A DNA stretch of 64,000 nucleotides from Borreliella andersonii. GTDB lineage: Bacteria > Spirochaetota > Spirochaetia > Borreliales > Borreliaceae. The stretch lies in NCBI RefSeq assembly GCF_032595875.1, contig NZ_CP132457.1, positions 248,001 to 312,000 of the forward strand, written 5' to 3'. The translations under genes and the position numbers were made by a program. Shown here piece by piece: positions 56,436 to 64,000 of this stretch. Within the stretch, counting starts at the first letter, position 1; each line of letters begins with the position of its first letter. The notes beneath the pieces are model-generated. The model was not told the origin of the DNA. It worked only from the letters and a program-made list of their open reading frames with translations, and made no database searches.

Positions 56436-57128
56436 TTATTTCAAATTACTCATGATCCTAGAAACACCTTCTTTTTGCTCTTCAGTTGAAGCCTTTTTAC
56501 TAGCTTTATCATAAAACAATATAGCATTGCCAAGATCACCTAGCGAATAATAATTTGCACCTCTTAACATTAAAAATTCAAAATAGTCCTCACCCATATC
56601 ACCAAGTTTATTTAAATAATTTTTAGCTTCAAGTTGCTTATCAAGATCGTATACATACATATTAGAAATAGCAAAAAGAGAATCTTTAAAATCATCTCTA
56701 ATTGAAAGTGATTTTAAAAAAGAATTTTCAGCAAGAATTATGTATTTTTCAACTTCATCTTTTGCTCTTAAATTTTTAGCTAAATTATAAGAAGCAACAC
56801 CTATATAAAAATGAGACAAATAGTTATTGGGATTGATTTCTAAATTTTTAGCAAAATATTCAATAGCAGGCCCGTACTGACCAAGCTTAAAAAATTCAAG
56901 ACCAATTAAATTAAAAAATCTGGCTTTCTTATCAATAGAATTAACTATCTTTAAAATATTCTTATCTTCTTTTTCAATAAATTCTTTATAAACCTCAATC
57001 TTAGATTCAGATCCACCACCTGAAATTTCCAATTCCTTTAATCTAAGCCCAAGATTTGATTTTTCTTTAGATTCACTACCACAAGATAAAAACAAATTAA
57101 CAAGAATTATTAACAACAAAATTTTCAT
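56436..57128 (-). CDS. TPR-containing lipoprotein
   Basis: 230 aa. A signal peptide with lipobox LFLSC (Cys16) indicates a lipid-anchored exported protein. At least three TPR-like repeats follow (FKLGQYGPAIEYFAKNLEIN, LGDLGNAILFYDKASKKA). It directly abuts the ftsZ stop with no gap, so it is coupled to division genes. The family resembles periplasmic TPR proteins that help wall complexes assemble; the exact role is unknown. Confidence 0.8.
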   Translation of the reverse strand: MKILLLIILVNLFLSCGSESKEKSNLGLRLKELEISGGGSESKIEVYKEFIEKEDKNILKIVNSIDKKARFFNLIGLEFFKLGQYGPAIEYFAKNLEINPNNYLSHFYIGVASYNLAKNLRAKDEVEKYIILAENSFLKSLSIRDDFKDSLFAISNMYVYDLDKQLEAKNYLNKLGDMGEDYFEFLMLRGANYYSLGDLGNAILFYDKASKKASTEEQKEGVSRIMSNLK

Positions 57129-58328
57129 TTAATCATCACTACTTTTTTTATTTAAATTTCTAAGAAATGTTGGAACATCAATATCATCATCAAAATAATT
57201 AACATTTTTGGACTTTGCCGCAAAAGAAGAATCTTGCTGATCATAAGATCCAGAAGGAACATTTTGACTGCCCGACATTAAAGTATCAAACTCTTTAGAA
57301 CTTAAAGTATTATTTTCTGATGCACTAGACATTTCTTTTTGCTTTTTAGATGCAAAACCTGTAGCAACAACTGTAACATAAATCTCATCTTCAAGATTTG
57401 AATTAATAGCATGACCATATATCACAGTAGCCTCATCATCAACACTAACCGTTATTATCCCCATAATCTCTTCAAGTTCAAGCAATGAAAAATCATCCCC
57501 ACCAGTAACATTAACAAGAAGGCCTTTAGACCCTTCAATACGAACTTCCTCAAGTAGTGGATTACTAATAGCAGAAGTTGCAGCATCAACAGCTCTGTTT
57601 TCGCCCTTGCCATATCCTATTCCCATTAAAGCATCGCCTTGACCCTGCATAATGCTTTTAACATCAGCAAAATCAATATTAACCTCTCCGTGCTCAATAA
57701 TAAGCCCGGCAATGCCTTGAACACCCATTCTAAGAACATCATCAGCACGCTTAAAAGCATCTTTAATGGTGGTCCTTTTATCAACAACAGTTAAAAGCTT
57801 TTGATTCGGAATAATGATCAATGTGTCTACAGACTTCCTTAAGTTATTTATTCCTTGCTCAGCAAGTCTCAACTTTTTAGGACCTTCAAACTTAAAAGGT
57901 TTTGTTACAACTCCAACTGTTAAAATACCAAGCTCTTTTGCAACTTGTGCAATAACTGGAGCTGCTCCGGTTCCTGTTCCACCTCCCATACCAGCAGTAA
58001 TAAACACCATATCAGCACCAGAAAGATGGTTGCGTATAACATCTATGTCTTCCTCTGCTGCAGCTTGTCCAATCTCAGGTTTTCCCCCAGCACCAAGCCC
58101 TGCTGTAACTTTTGCTCCAAGAGCAATTTTTATAGGAGCAATAGAGGTTTGAAGAGCTTGTAGGTCAGTATTAGCCACAATAAATTCAACATCTCTTACC
58201 CCATATTCAATCATACGATTAACAGCATTACTGCCTCCTCCACCCGCACCAATCACCTTAAGAATTGTAGGATTTGTAGTAGAATCAAATCTTCTTGTAT
58301 GGCTATCAATCATATTATAATCTTTCAT
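57129..58328 (-). CDS. ftsZ: Cell-division GTPase FtsZ
   Basis: 399 aa from ATG at 58328, with GGAGGAA 8 nt upstream; the longer frame to 58343 would place that site inside the gene. The tubulin signature GGGTGTG is at 115-121, with the T7-like NTDLQALQ region and synergy-loop residues downstream. A flexible linker leads to the C-terminal peptide [14 protein letters not shown] that binds FtsA and others. It polymerises into the Z-ring and also directs zonal wall growth in Borrelia. Confidence 0.97.
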   Translation of the reverse strand: MKDYNMIDSHTRRFDSTTNPTILKVIGAGGGGSNAVNRMIEYGVRDVEFIVANTDLQALQTSIAPIKIALGAKVTAGLGAGGKPEIGQAAAEEDIDVIRNHLSGADMVFITAGMGGGTGTGAAPVIAQVAKELGILTVGVVTKPFKFEGPKKLRLAEQGINNLRKSVDTLIIIPNQKLLTVVDKRTTIKDAFKRADDVLRMGVQGIAGLIIEHGEVNIDFADVKSIMQGQGDALMGIGYGKGENRAVDAATSAISNPLLEEVRIEGSKGLLVNVTGGDDFSLLELEEIMGIITVSVDDEATVIYGHAINSNLEDEIYVTVVATGFASKKQKEMSSASENNTLSSKEFDTLMSGSQNVPSGSYDQQDSSFAAKSKNVNYFDDDIDVPTFLRNLNKKSSDD

Positions 58329-58349
58329 TAACGCTTCCTCCATGATTGG

Positions 58350-59591
58350 TCAAAACCATTCTTTCAAAAACCAACCTTTCAACTTTGAAGATATTTTATT
58401 TTTTCTTTTAGCTTTACTGCTTACCTTCTTTAATTTATTGAATTTTTGCTGCTCGTGCTTATAAAGAACAAGACCAAGAGCCGAAGAAAACTTAGGATCT
58501 ATATGCTCTTCTCCAATTCCATTAATACTCATTGGCAAACCTATTCTTACAGGATAATTAAATACTTCTTCTATTAAATTAGAAATACCTGGAAATAAAG
58601 CTCCTCCACCTGTTAAAACTATCCCACCATTAATCTTATTGTAAAGTCCGCGCTTAAGTATTTCCGCTCTCATCATTTCAAAAATTTCTCTCAATCTTGA
58701 ATTAATTATTACAGACAACTCTTTTCTGCTTTTCTCTTGAGGAGGTCGAGTTCCAAGATTTGGAATAATTACAGTTTCCATTTGACTCTCAAGAATAGAC
58801 GGATGAGCAATACCAGCTGTTATTTTAATATTTTCAGCAACATCCTCAGGAACCTTCCAAACTTGCGCAATGTCAAGAGTAACTCTATTAACACCAATAG
58901 GAATTACACCAGTATAATAAGGAGAACCATCAATATAAAGAATAATATCTGTCGTTCCTTTGCCCATATCAATAAACAAAACCCCCATCTCACGCTCTTC
59001 CTTAGAAAGAGTTGCATAAGATGAAGCTAGGCTTCCAAGAACAACCTCATCAACGGCAAAACCAGCCCGATTTACACATCTGACTAAATTTTGACTAGAA
59101 GAACTAGAACCCGTAATAATGTGAACCTCTCCTTCAAGACGAATACCCATCATGTCTATTGGGTTTTTTATATGGGGTATTCCATCTACAATAAATTCTT
59201 GAGGAATAACATGAAGAATTTCTCTATCCATTGGAATAACAATTGCCTTTGCTGCCTCGATTACCCTTTCAACATCTTCTTCATTAATTTCTCTTGTTTT
59301 TGAATTTATTGCAACAACACCACGTGAATTAGTTCCCTCAACACTACTTCCAGACATAGAAACTGAAAGTGATGTAATGTCACATCCCGAGATGAGCTCT
59401 GCAGCCTCAATAGAATTAGATATTGAATCAAGAGCCGCTTCAATATTAATTAAAACTCCCTTCCTAACTCCTCTTGATATACTAGTGCCTATTCCAACTA
59501 TTTCTAATTGATCATTTAAATTTACCTCGGCAACAACAGTGCAAATTTTTGAAGTTCCAACATCTAGACCTACTATCAAATTCCTAGACAC
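58350..59591 (-). CDS. ftsA: Cell-division actin-like protein FtsA
   Basis: 413 aa. Actin-fold motifs are IVGLDVGTSKICTVVAEV, LFIDMGKGTTDIILY and VLTGGGALFPGISNL. The C-terminus ends in a basic amphipathic helix (SSKLKGWFLKEWF) for membrane attachment. It tethers FtsZ filaments to the inner membrane. GTG start with GGAGAAAG upstream; the junction with ftsQ is a one-base overlap (TAGTG). 21 bp before ftsZ. Confidence 0.96.
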   Translation of the reverse strand: MSRNLIVGLDVGTSKICTVVAEVNLNDQLEIVGIGTSISRGVRKGVLINIEAALDSISNSIEAAELISGCDITSLSVSMSGSSVEGTNSRGVVAINSKTREINEEDVERVIEAAKAIVIPMDREILHVIPQEFIVDGIPHIKNPIDMMGIRLEGEVHIITGSSSSSQNLVRCVNRAGFAVDEVVLGSLASSYATLSKEEREMGVLFIDMGKGTTDIILYIDGSPYYTGVIPIGVNRVTLDIAQVWKVPEDVAENIKITAGIAHPSILESQMETVIIPNLGTRPPQEKSRKELSVIINSRLREIFEMMRAEILKRGLYNKINGGIVLTGGGALFPGISNLIEEVFNYPVRIGLPMSINGIGEEHIDPKFSSALGLVLYKHEQQKFNKLKKVSSKAKRKNKISSKLKGWFLKEWF

Positions 59592-60334
59592 TAACTTTCT
59601 CCTAACAAAATGATATCACCACTTCTTAAATCTATAACGCCGGGTTTTCCTTTAAGGAAATTAACTGCAAGAAACGCTTTATGCATCACATCCATTAAAT
59701 TCATATCAACTGTTATCAATATTTTATTATATATACTTTTAATATACAAAATTACATTATAATCATAGAAATTCAATTTTAAAAAATTGACCTCTGATAT
59801 TAAATTATACAAATATTCTTGATTTATTTTAAGATAATCAAGACCTCTTATAATATTAAGCATCCTATCCTCTAGAAAATCTCCTACATTATTGTCATTT
59901 AAACCCAATCCGCTAATTATGGGTAAATCATAAATTAAATGCTTGTTTTTTTCTAAAATTACACCATCTGATGCAATACAATAATAAGTAATATTGCCAT
60001 TTACGTTTTGTAAAGCAATAGCAATCGGTATTCTTTTTTCTATTTTAATATTAATTTTATTAGGAAACTTAAGATCAACTTTAACATTCTTTATCCTTAA
60101 ATCTTTTTTAAGATTTTCCTCATACATTCTAACATCGGCATTATGATAATATGTATTGGGTTTGATTCCTGAAATTCTGATTATATCCTCTCTAGAAAGA
60201 AGAACATTATTATTGATGCTAATATACCTAATCAAAAAATAAGGAGACACAAAAATAATAATCATTGTTTCAAAAAAAATCAAAGATGTCAAGAAATATA
60301 TATACTTAATTAAAAATTTTCTCTCAAAAATCAT
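59591..60334 (-). CDS. ftsQ: Divisome protein FtsQ/DivIB
   Basis: 247 aa. A short cytoplasmic N-terminus, one membrane helix (YIYFLTSLIFFETMIIIFV), a POTRA domain (IRYISINNNVLLSREDII, then IKNVKVDLKFPNKINIKI) and a beta domain. It links FtsL-FtsB-FtsW/I to the Z-ring. ATG start preceded by a weak AGG. Divergent from E. coli FtsQ, but POTRA and position before ftsA make the call secure. Confidence 0.9.
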   Translation of the reverse strand: MIFERKFLIKYIYFLTSLIFFETMIIIFVSPYFLIRYISINNNVLLSREDIIRISGIKPNTYYHNADVRMYEENLKKDLRIKNVKVDLKFPNKINIKIEKRIPIAIALQNVNGNITYYCIASDGVILEKNKHLIYDLPIISGLGLNDNNVGDFLEDRMLNIIRGLDYLKINQEYLYNLISEVNFLKLNFYDYNVILYIKSIYNKILITVDMNLMDVMHKAFLAVNFLKGKPGVIDLRSGDIILLGES

Positions 60335-60369
60335 AACCTAACTCAATTTATACTACTAGAAAAATCCAA

Positions 60370-61464
60370 TCAATTATTACTTAAATTTTTTGAAACATTT
60401 GAAATAAGGCCAGACAGTGCCATGGTAACAATAATAGAAGATCCCCCAGATGAAAAAAACGGTAAATTTATCCCGGTGGGAGGCAAAAGACCAATTGCAA
60501 TTAAAATATTCATCATGCTTTGAAGAAAAATTGCAAGGCTTGAAATAAATGCAATAAAAAATTTAAACCTACTATTAGAATGAATAGCTATAAAATAACC
60601 AAAGTAAAAAAACAAAAAAAACAAGCTTATGGCAAACAAAACACCTAAAAATCCCAATTCTTCTCCAAGAACCGAAAAAATAAAATCCGAATTAGCCTCT
60701 GGCAGTTTTCCAAGTTTTATCTCTCCCATTCCCAGCCCCTTACCTAAAATTCCTCCACTTTTTAAAGCATTAAGAGATGCTATTATCTGATAACCTTTAC
60801 CAGAAGGATCCTCGTAAGGATTGAGAAAGGCAAAAATTCTAGAAACCCTATAAGGTTCAAGCATCAAAAATATAGCAGAAACTGGTAAAAAAGTAATCAC
60901 AATGGCAAAAACATAACTAAATGCCATATTAGAAACAAACAAAACAATAAAAAAAAGAATAGAAAAATAAATAGCTGTTGAATAATCGTTTTGCAAAATT
61001 ATCAACACCCAAAAAATTGAAAAAATCAACATTGGCTTTATCCAGTATAAAATACCATTGTTTTTTCTTGGGTCAAACTTGCTCAAATAAGATGAAAGAT
61101 AAATAGTAAAAGATATTTTAAAAATTTCAGAAGGCTGAATACTAACACCCTGAAAAAATATCCATCTCTTTGCTCCAGAAATACTTGGAGATAAAAAAGT
61201 TGCCATAATTAAAAAAAGGGTTATAATCAATACAGGAAATATTAATTTTTTTAAAAAATTTAAAGAAATCCTCTCAAAAACAAGAAAAACTATAAAACTT
61301 AAAAAAAGATAATTAAGTCTTGTGAAAAATAAAAAATTTGGATTACCTGTCAATTCCAAGCTTAGGAAAAAGGAAGAGGTATAAAAAACTACAAGGCCAT
61401 AGGCTACTAATAGCAGCAAAACAAGCAAATAACATGTTCTAAGTGAATTTGTCTCTACAACCAT
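60370..61464 (-). CDS. ftsW: SEDS glycosyltransferase FtsW
   Basis: 364 aa, about ten membrane helices. SEDS landmarks are GAKRWIFFQGVSIQPSEIFK, NPYEDPSGKGYQIIASLNAL and LPPTGINLPFFSSGGSS. It polymerises glycan strands from lipid II at the septum together with a class B PBP. No Shine-Dalgarno sequence is visible; it starts 6 bp after the mraY stop and is probably coupled. It could in principle be RodA, but its place between mraY and ftsQ favours FtsW. Confidence 0.92.
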   Translation of the reverse strand: MVVETNSLRTCYLLVLLLLVAYGLVVFYTSSFFLSLELTGNPNFLFFTRLNYLFLSFIVFLVFERISLNFLKKLIFPVLIITLFLIMATFLSPSISGAKRWIFFQGVSIQPSEIFKISFTIYLSSYLSKFDPRKNNGILYWIKPMLIFSIFWVLIILQNDYSTAIYFSILFFIVLFVSNMAFSYVFAIVITFLPVSAIFLMLEPYRVSRIFAFLNPYEDPSGKGYQIIASLNALKSGGILGKGLGMGEIKLGKLPEANSDFIFSVLGEELGFLGVLFAISLFFLFFYFGYFIAIHSNSRFKFFIAFISSLAIFLQSMMNILIAIGLLPPTGINLPFFSSGGSSIIVTMALSGLISNVSKNLSNN

Positions 61465-61470
61465 AATAAA

Positions 61471-62526
61471 TTATCTGATTTTTATCGTGCTTAAAGCAAT
61501 TATAGCAAATATTAACCCTATTATCCAAAATCTAATAACAACTTGCATTTCAGACCACCCAAGTTCTTCAAAATGATGGTGAAGTGGGGCCATTTTAAAT
61601 ACTCTTTTTTTGGTCTTTTTGTAAACCAGAACTTGAATAATTACAGACATAGTTTCAATAATAAAAACACCCGCAAGAATTGAAAAAAGTATTTCACTTT
61701 TTAAAATCAAAGATGCCATTCCAAGAATGGCGCCCAAAGCCAAACTGCCCGTATCTCCCATCATAATTTTAGCAGGATAGGCATTAAACCATAAAAATCC
61801 AAAACTACCCCCAAGCAAAGCCCCAAGAAATATTACAAGCTCTTCAGAACCTTTAATATTTGGAATATGCAAATAAGCTGCAAAATCAGCCCTACTTGTA
61901 AGATAAGCAATTATTATTAAAGCTCCTGTGACAACTATGCTCAATCCAATTGCAAGTCCATCAAGCCCATCCGTTAAATTAAAAGAATTAGAAGCAGAAA
62001 TCAAAATAAACATACCAAAAGGAATGTAAAATAACCCCAAATCTATTTGAAAAGACTTAATAAAAGGAAAATAAATTATACTAACATGCTCACCGCCAAA
62101 ATAATATAAAATGCAAACAGAAAAAAAAGAAAATATTATTTGTCCATAAATCTTAAATCGAGCTTTAAGTCCATCTGAAGTTTTTTTTTTAATTTTCAAA
62201 AAATCATCTATAAAGCCCAAAAAAGCAAATCCAAGCATAACAAAAACCATAATCAAAAAATAAACATTTAAAATGTTGCTCCAAAATACTAAAGAAATAA
62301 AAACACAAAAAAAAATAAGAATGCCTCCCATGGTAGGAATTCCTGATTTTTCGCTCAAATGTCTTTTGGGGCCATCTTCTCTTAAAATCTGATCGACTCT
62401 TAATTTTTTTAACCTTAAAATAATATAAGGACCCACAATCAAAGAAAGTAAAAATGCAAAAATTGTAGCATACGCCATTCTAAAGGTAATATATTTGAGC
62501 AAACGCAAACCTAAAAGGTAAAACAT
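61471..62526 (-). CDS. mraY: Phospho-N-acetylmuramoyl-pentapeptide transferase
   Basis: 351 aa, about ten membrane helices. Motifs are GPKRHLSEKSGIPTMGGILI, the Asp-rich FLGFIDDFLKI, FNLTDGLDGLAIG, and MMGDTGSLALGAILG, with PLHHHFEELGWSE near the C-terminus. It transfers phospho-MurNAc-pentapeptide to undecaprenyl phosphate to make lipid I. Its product recycles through UppP encoded at 19473. GGGG precedes ATG; 17 bp after murF. Confidence 0.97.
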   Translation of the reverse strand: MFYLLGLRLLKYITFRMAYATIFAFLLSLIVGPYIILRLKKLRVDQILREDGPKRHLSEKSGIPTMGGILIFFCVFISLVFWSNILNVYFLIMVFVMLGFAFLGFIDDFLKIKKKTSDGLKARFKIYGQIIFSFFSVCILYYFGGEHVSIIYFPFIKSFQIDLGLFYIPFGMFILISASNSFNLTDGLDGLAIGLSIVVTGALIIIAYLTSRADFAAYLHIPNIKGSEELVIFLGALLGGSFGFLWFNAYPAKIMMGDTGSLALGAILGMASLILKSEILFSILAGVFIIETMSVIIQVLVYKKTKKRVFKMAPLHHHFEELGWSEMQVVIRFWIIGLIFAIIALSTIKIR

Positions 62527-62543
62527 AAAAACCCCATTATCAT

Positions 62544-63935
62544 CTAAATATAATTTAAAATTCTCTCAAGCCTGTTAAACCTTGACCCCTTAATGACAAT
62601 AAAAACTGAAGGTTCCAAACTTTTCAAAAAAAAATCAATAAATTTATCAAACTCGATAAAGTAATATAAACACTTTTCAACTAAATTCTCAGAATCCCTA
62701 ACACCTAAAAATTCTTCGCCAATTAGAAAAATTTTATCAAAATTCATTGAAACAGCCTCTTGAATTAAATCTTTATGGGTTTTATATGCAAATTCCCCAA
62801 GCTCTTTAAAAGATCCAAGAACTATAAATTTTTTGCTTTGGATATTAAGATCCAAAATCATATTTTTTAAAGCCATAAAAGAACCCATATTGCCATTATA
62901 AGAATCATTTAAAATCAAATATCCATTTTTTGTCAAAATTTCTGCTCTACCCTTTTGAAAATCAGTTTCAATAAGGCCTTCTCTTATTTCTTTTTCTCTC
63001 ATTCCTAAAAATAAAGCTAAATTAATACAGCCTATTGCATTAAAAATATTGTGCCTACCCAGCAATAAAATAGAGTATTCAAACCCTTTATAAACAAAAT
63101 CAAAAGAAAATTTTCCTTCCAAAAAAGAAAAAGATTTAATACTAAGATTTTCAAAATCAAAATAAACAATTTTAACATTTGGATTTGCGATTTTTGCTCT
63201 TTCTTCAAGATAAACACAATAATCATTCATTTCATTTGCAACAAAAATTTCAATATTTTTACCAATTATTTTGCTCTTTTCAAAAGCAATAGCTTGTAAC
63301 TCTTTGAAAGCTTGCATATGTGCATAGCTTATATTCGTAATAATAACAATTTCAGGTTTTAAAATTTGGGATAAAAGATCCATTTCTCCAACATAACTAA
63401 CTCCAACTTCAAAAACAGCATATTCTTCATTACCCTCTACCCTTAAAATACTAAGAGGAAGTCCAATGTCAGAATTTAAATTACCCCAAGTTTTGTAAGT
63501 TTTATATTTCTTTGAAAGTATACTATAAAGCATCTCTTTAGTTGTAGTTTTACCATTGCTACCTGTAATAGCAATTCTTTTAAAGCTTGTTCTTTCAATT
63601 AAATACGCTGCTAAAGTTTGAAGAAGTTTTATTACATTGCTTGTAAGCAAAAAAACCAACCCCTCATTATCATTTAAATATTTAATACACTCAGATTCAT
63701 GATCTCTTGAGCATACAAAACATTTAACACCCAAATCAATTAAATATTTAACAAAAGAAAATCCATCTACTTTATTTCCCTTATATGCAAAATAAAGACT
63801 ACAATTGATATTATCATCCTTTATTTCGCGACTATCTAACGAATAAAAAGATACTACTTTTTCAATATTTTTTATATTCCCCACAAATTTTACATCTTTA
63901 GAAGAGATTAAAATATCCTTAATCTTTATACGCAC
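62544..63935 (-). CDS. murF: UDP-MurNAc-tripeptide-D-alanyl-D-alanine ligase
   Basis: 463 aa. Mur-ligase ATP motif ITGSNGKTTTKEMLYS, the NLNSDIGLPLSIL region, and the C-terminal LNDSYNGNMGSFMALKN are visible. It adds D-Ala-D-Ala to the UDP-MurNAc tripeptide in the cytoplasm, the last soluble step before MraY. GTG start with GAGG 6 nt upstream. Borrelia peptidoglycan has ornithine at position 3, which this enzyme must accept. Confidence 0.95.
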   Translation of the reverse strand: MRIKIKDILISSKDVKFVGNIKNIEKVVSFYSLDSREIKDDNINCSLYFAYKGNKVDGFSFVKYLIDLGVKCFVCSRDHESECIKYLNDNEGLVFLLTSNVIKLLQTLAAYLIERTSFKRIAITGSNGKTTTKEMLYSILSKKYKTYKTWGNLNSDIGLPLSILRVEGNEEYAVFEVGVSYVGEMDLLSQILKPEIVIITNISYAHMQAFKELQAIAFEKSKIIGKNIEIFVANEMNDYCVYLEERAKIANPNVKIVYFDFENLSIKSFSFLEGKFSFDFVYKGFEYSILLLGRHNIFNAIGCINLALFLGMREKEIREGLIETDFQKGRAEILTKNGYLILNDSYNGNMGSFMALKNMILDLNIQSKKFIVLGSFKELGEFAYKTHKDLIQEAVSMNFDKIFLIGEEFLGVRDSENLVEKCLYYFIEFDKFIDFFLKSLEPSVFIVIKGSRFNRLERILNYI

Positions 63936-63957
63936 TAAAACCTCATTCTAAAATCTT

Positions 63958-64000
63958 TTACTCAATAAAAATACTTATATCTTCATTGGCTTTTTTTTCC
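63958..64000 (-). CDS. C-terminal tail of an upstream gene, possibly FtsL-like
   Basis: Only 13 codons and the stop are inside the window (ending KKANEDISIFIE). The stop precedes the murF GTG by 22 bp. From conserved dcw-cluster order this could be the FtsL-like or hypothetical gene between rsmH and murF, but nothing in 13 residues can prove it. Confidence 0.4.
   Translation of the reverse strand, partial: EKKANEDISIFIE

Noticed and set aside
57814..58152. Plus-strand frame opposite ftsZ
   Set aside because: It mirrors the Gly-rich GTP-binding region of FtsZ and has no start signal.
1..64000. CRISPR array, insertion sequence, prophage or plasmid-derived segment
   Set aside because: No repeated spaced units, transposase, integrase or paralogous plasmid gene families were seen; gene order is ordinary Borrelia chromosome.

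Overview
This window is chromosomal DNA of a Lyme-group Borrelia (Borreliella, B. burgdorferi sensu lato). The evidence is the very high A+T content, the periplasmic-flagellum gene set with spirochete-specific flbB/flbD, a phosphatidylcholine synthase, and a gene order that I recognise as matching B. burgdorferi loci of about BB0244 to BB0305. That identification comes from memory of gene order and protein families, because no search could be run. Nearly all of the window is coding; no gene-free stretch exceeds 300 bp, and I see no IS element, prophage, CRISPR array or rRNA.

Layout. Positions 1-2061 (minus) hold a small envelope operon: an M23 peptidase, a bactofilin and a YaaR/DUF327 protein that runs off the left edge. 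Positions 2258-11111 (plus) hold rdgB, pepF, pcs, dedA, a tRNA-Leu(GAG) with a consensus promoter, leuS and an MMPL/RND exporter. lon (minus) converges on that block. recJ, a second M23 peptidase and rpsU (plus) end at a bidirectional hairpin facing ftsK. ftsK, uppP, a lipoprotein Slt transglycosylase and an unusual acidic membrane protein form a minus-strand group. A TPR protein, a third M23 peptidase with two LysM domains, and lepB follow.

From 26904 to the right edge every gene is on the minus strand, with no gap of 50 bp or more. In transcription order this block runs from wall synthesis and division (FtsL-like tail, murF, mraY, ftsW, ftsQ, ftsA, ftsZ) through a TPR lipoprotein, dprA and hslV-hslU. 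It continues with the complete flgB flagellar operon: flgB flgC fliE fliF fliG fliH fliI fliJ flbB fliK flgD flgE flbD motA motB fliL fliM fliN fliO fliP fliQ fliR flhB flhA flhF flhG. It ends with a poorly understood tail: a putative membrane protein, a FapA/DUF342 protein, an orphan, a SwrB-like protein and a lid-less Hsp70. Wall growth, division, motor assembly and export are therefore physically linked.

Most noteworthy points: (1) the FapA-family gene is split by a single-base shift in an A10 tract; (2) the N-terminus of the acidic membrane protein at 22437-23450 resembles an isolated Hsp70 beta substrate-binding domain, and a lid-less Hsp70 lies about 3.5 kb away; (3) FlhF and FapA share a Jag_N-like N-terminal motif; (4) FlgE has Lys165 and Cys178, the pair used for lysinoalanine hook cross-linking in another spirochete; (5) FlhB has NPEH in place of the usual NPTH. 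Many genes here start at TTG or GTG; I moved several starts to the codon that has a Shine-Dalgarno sequence.
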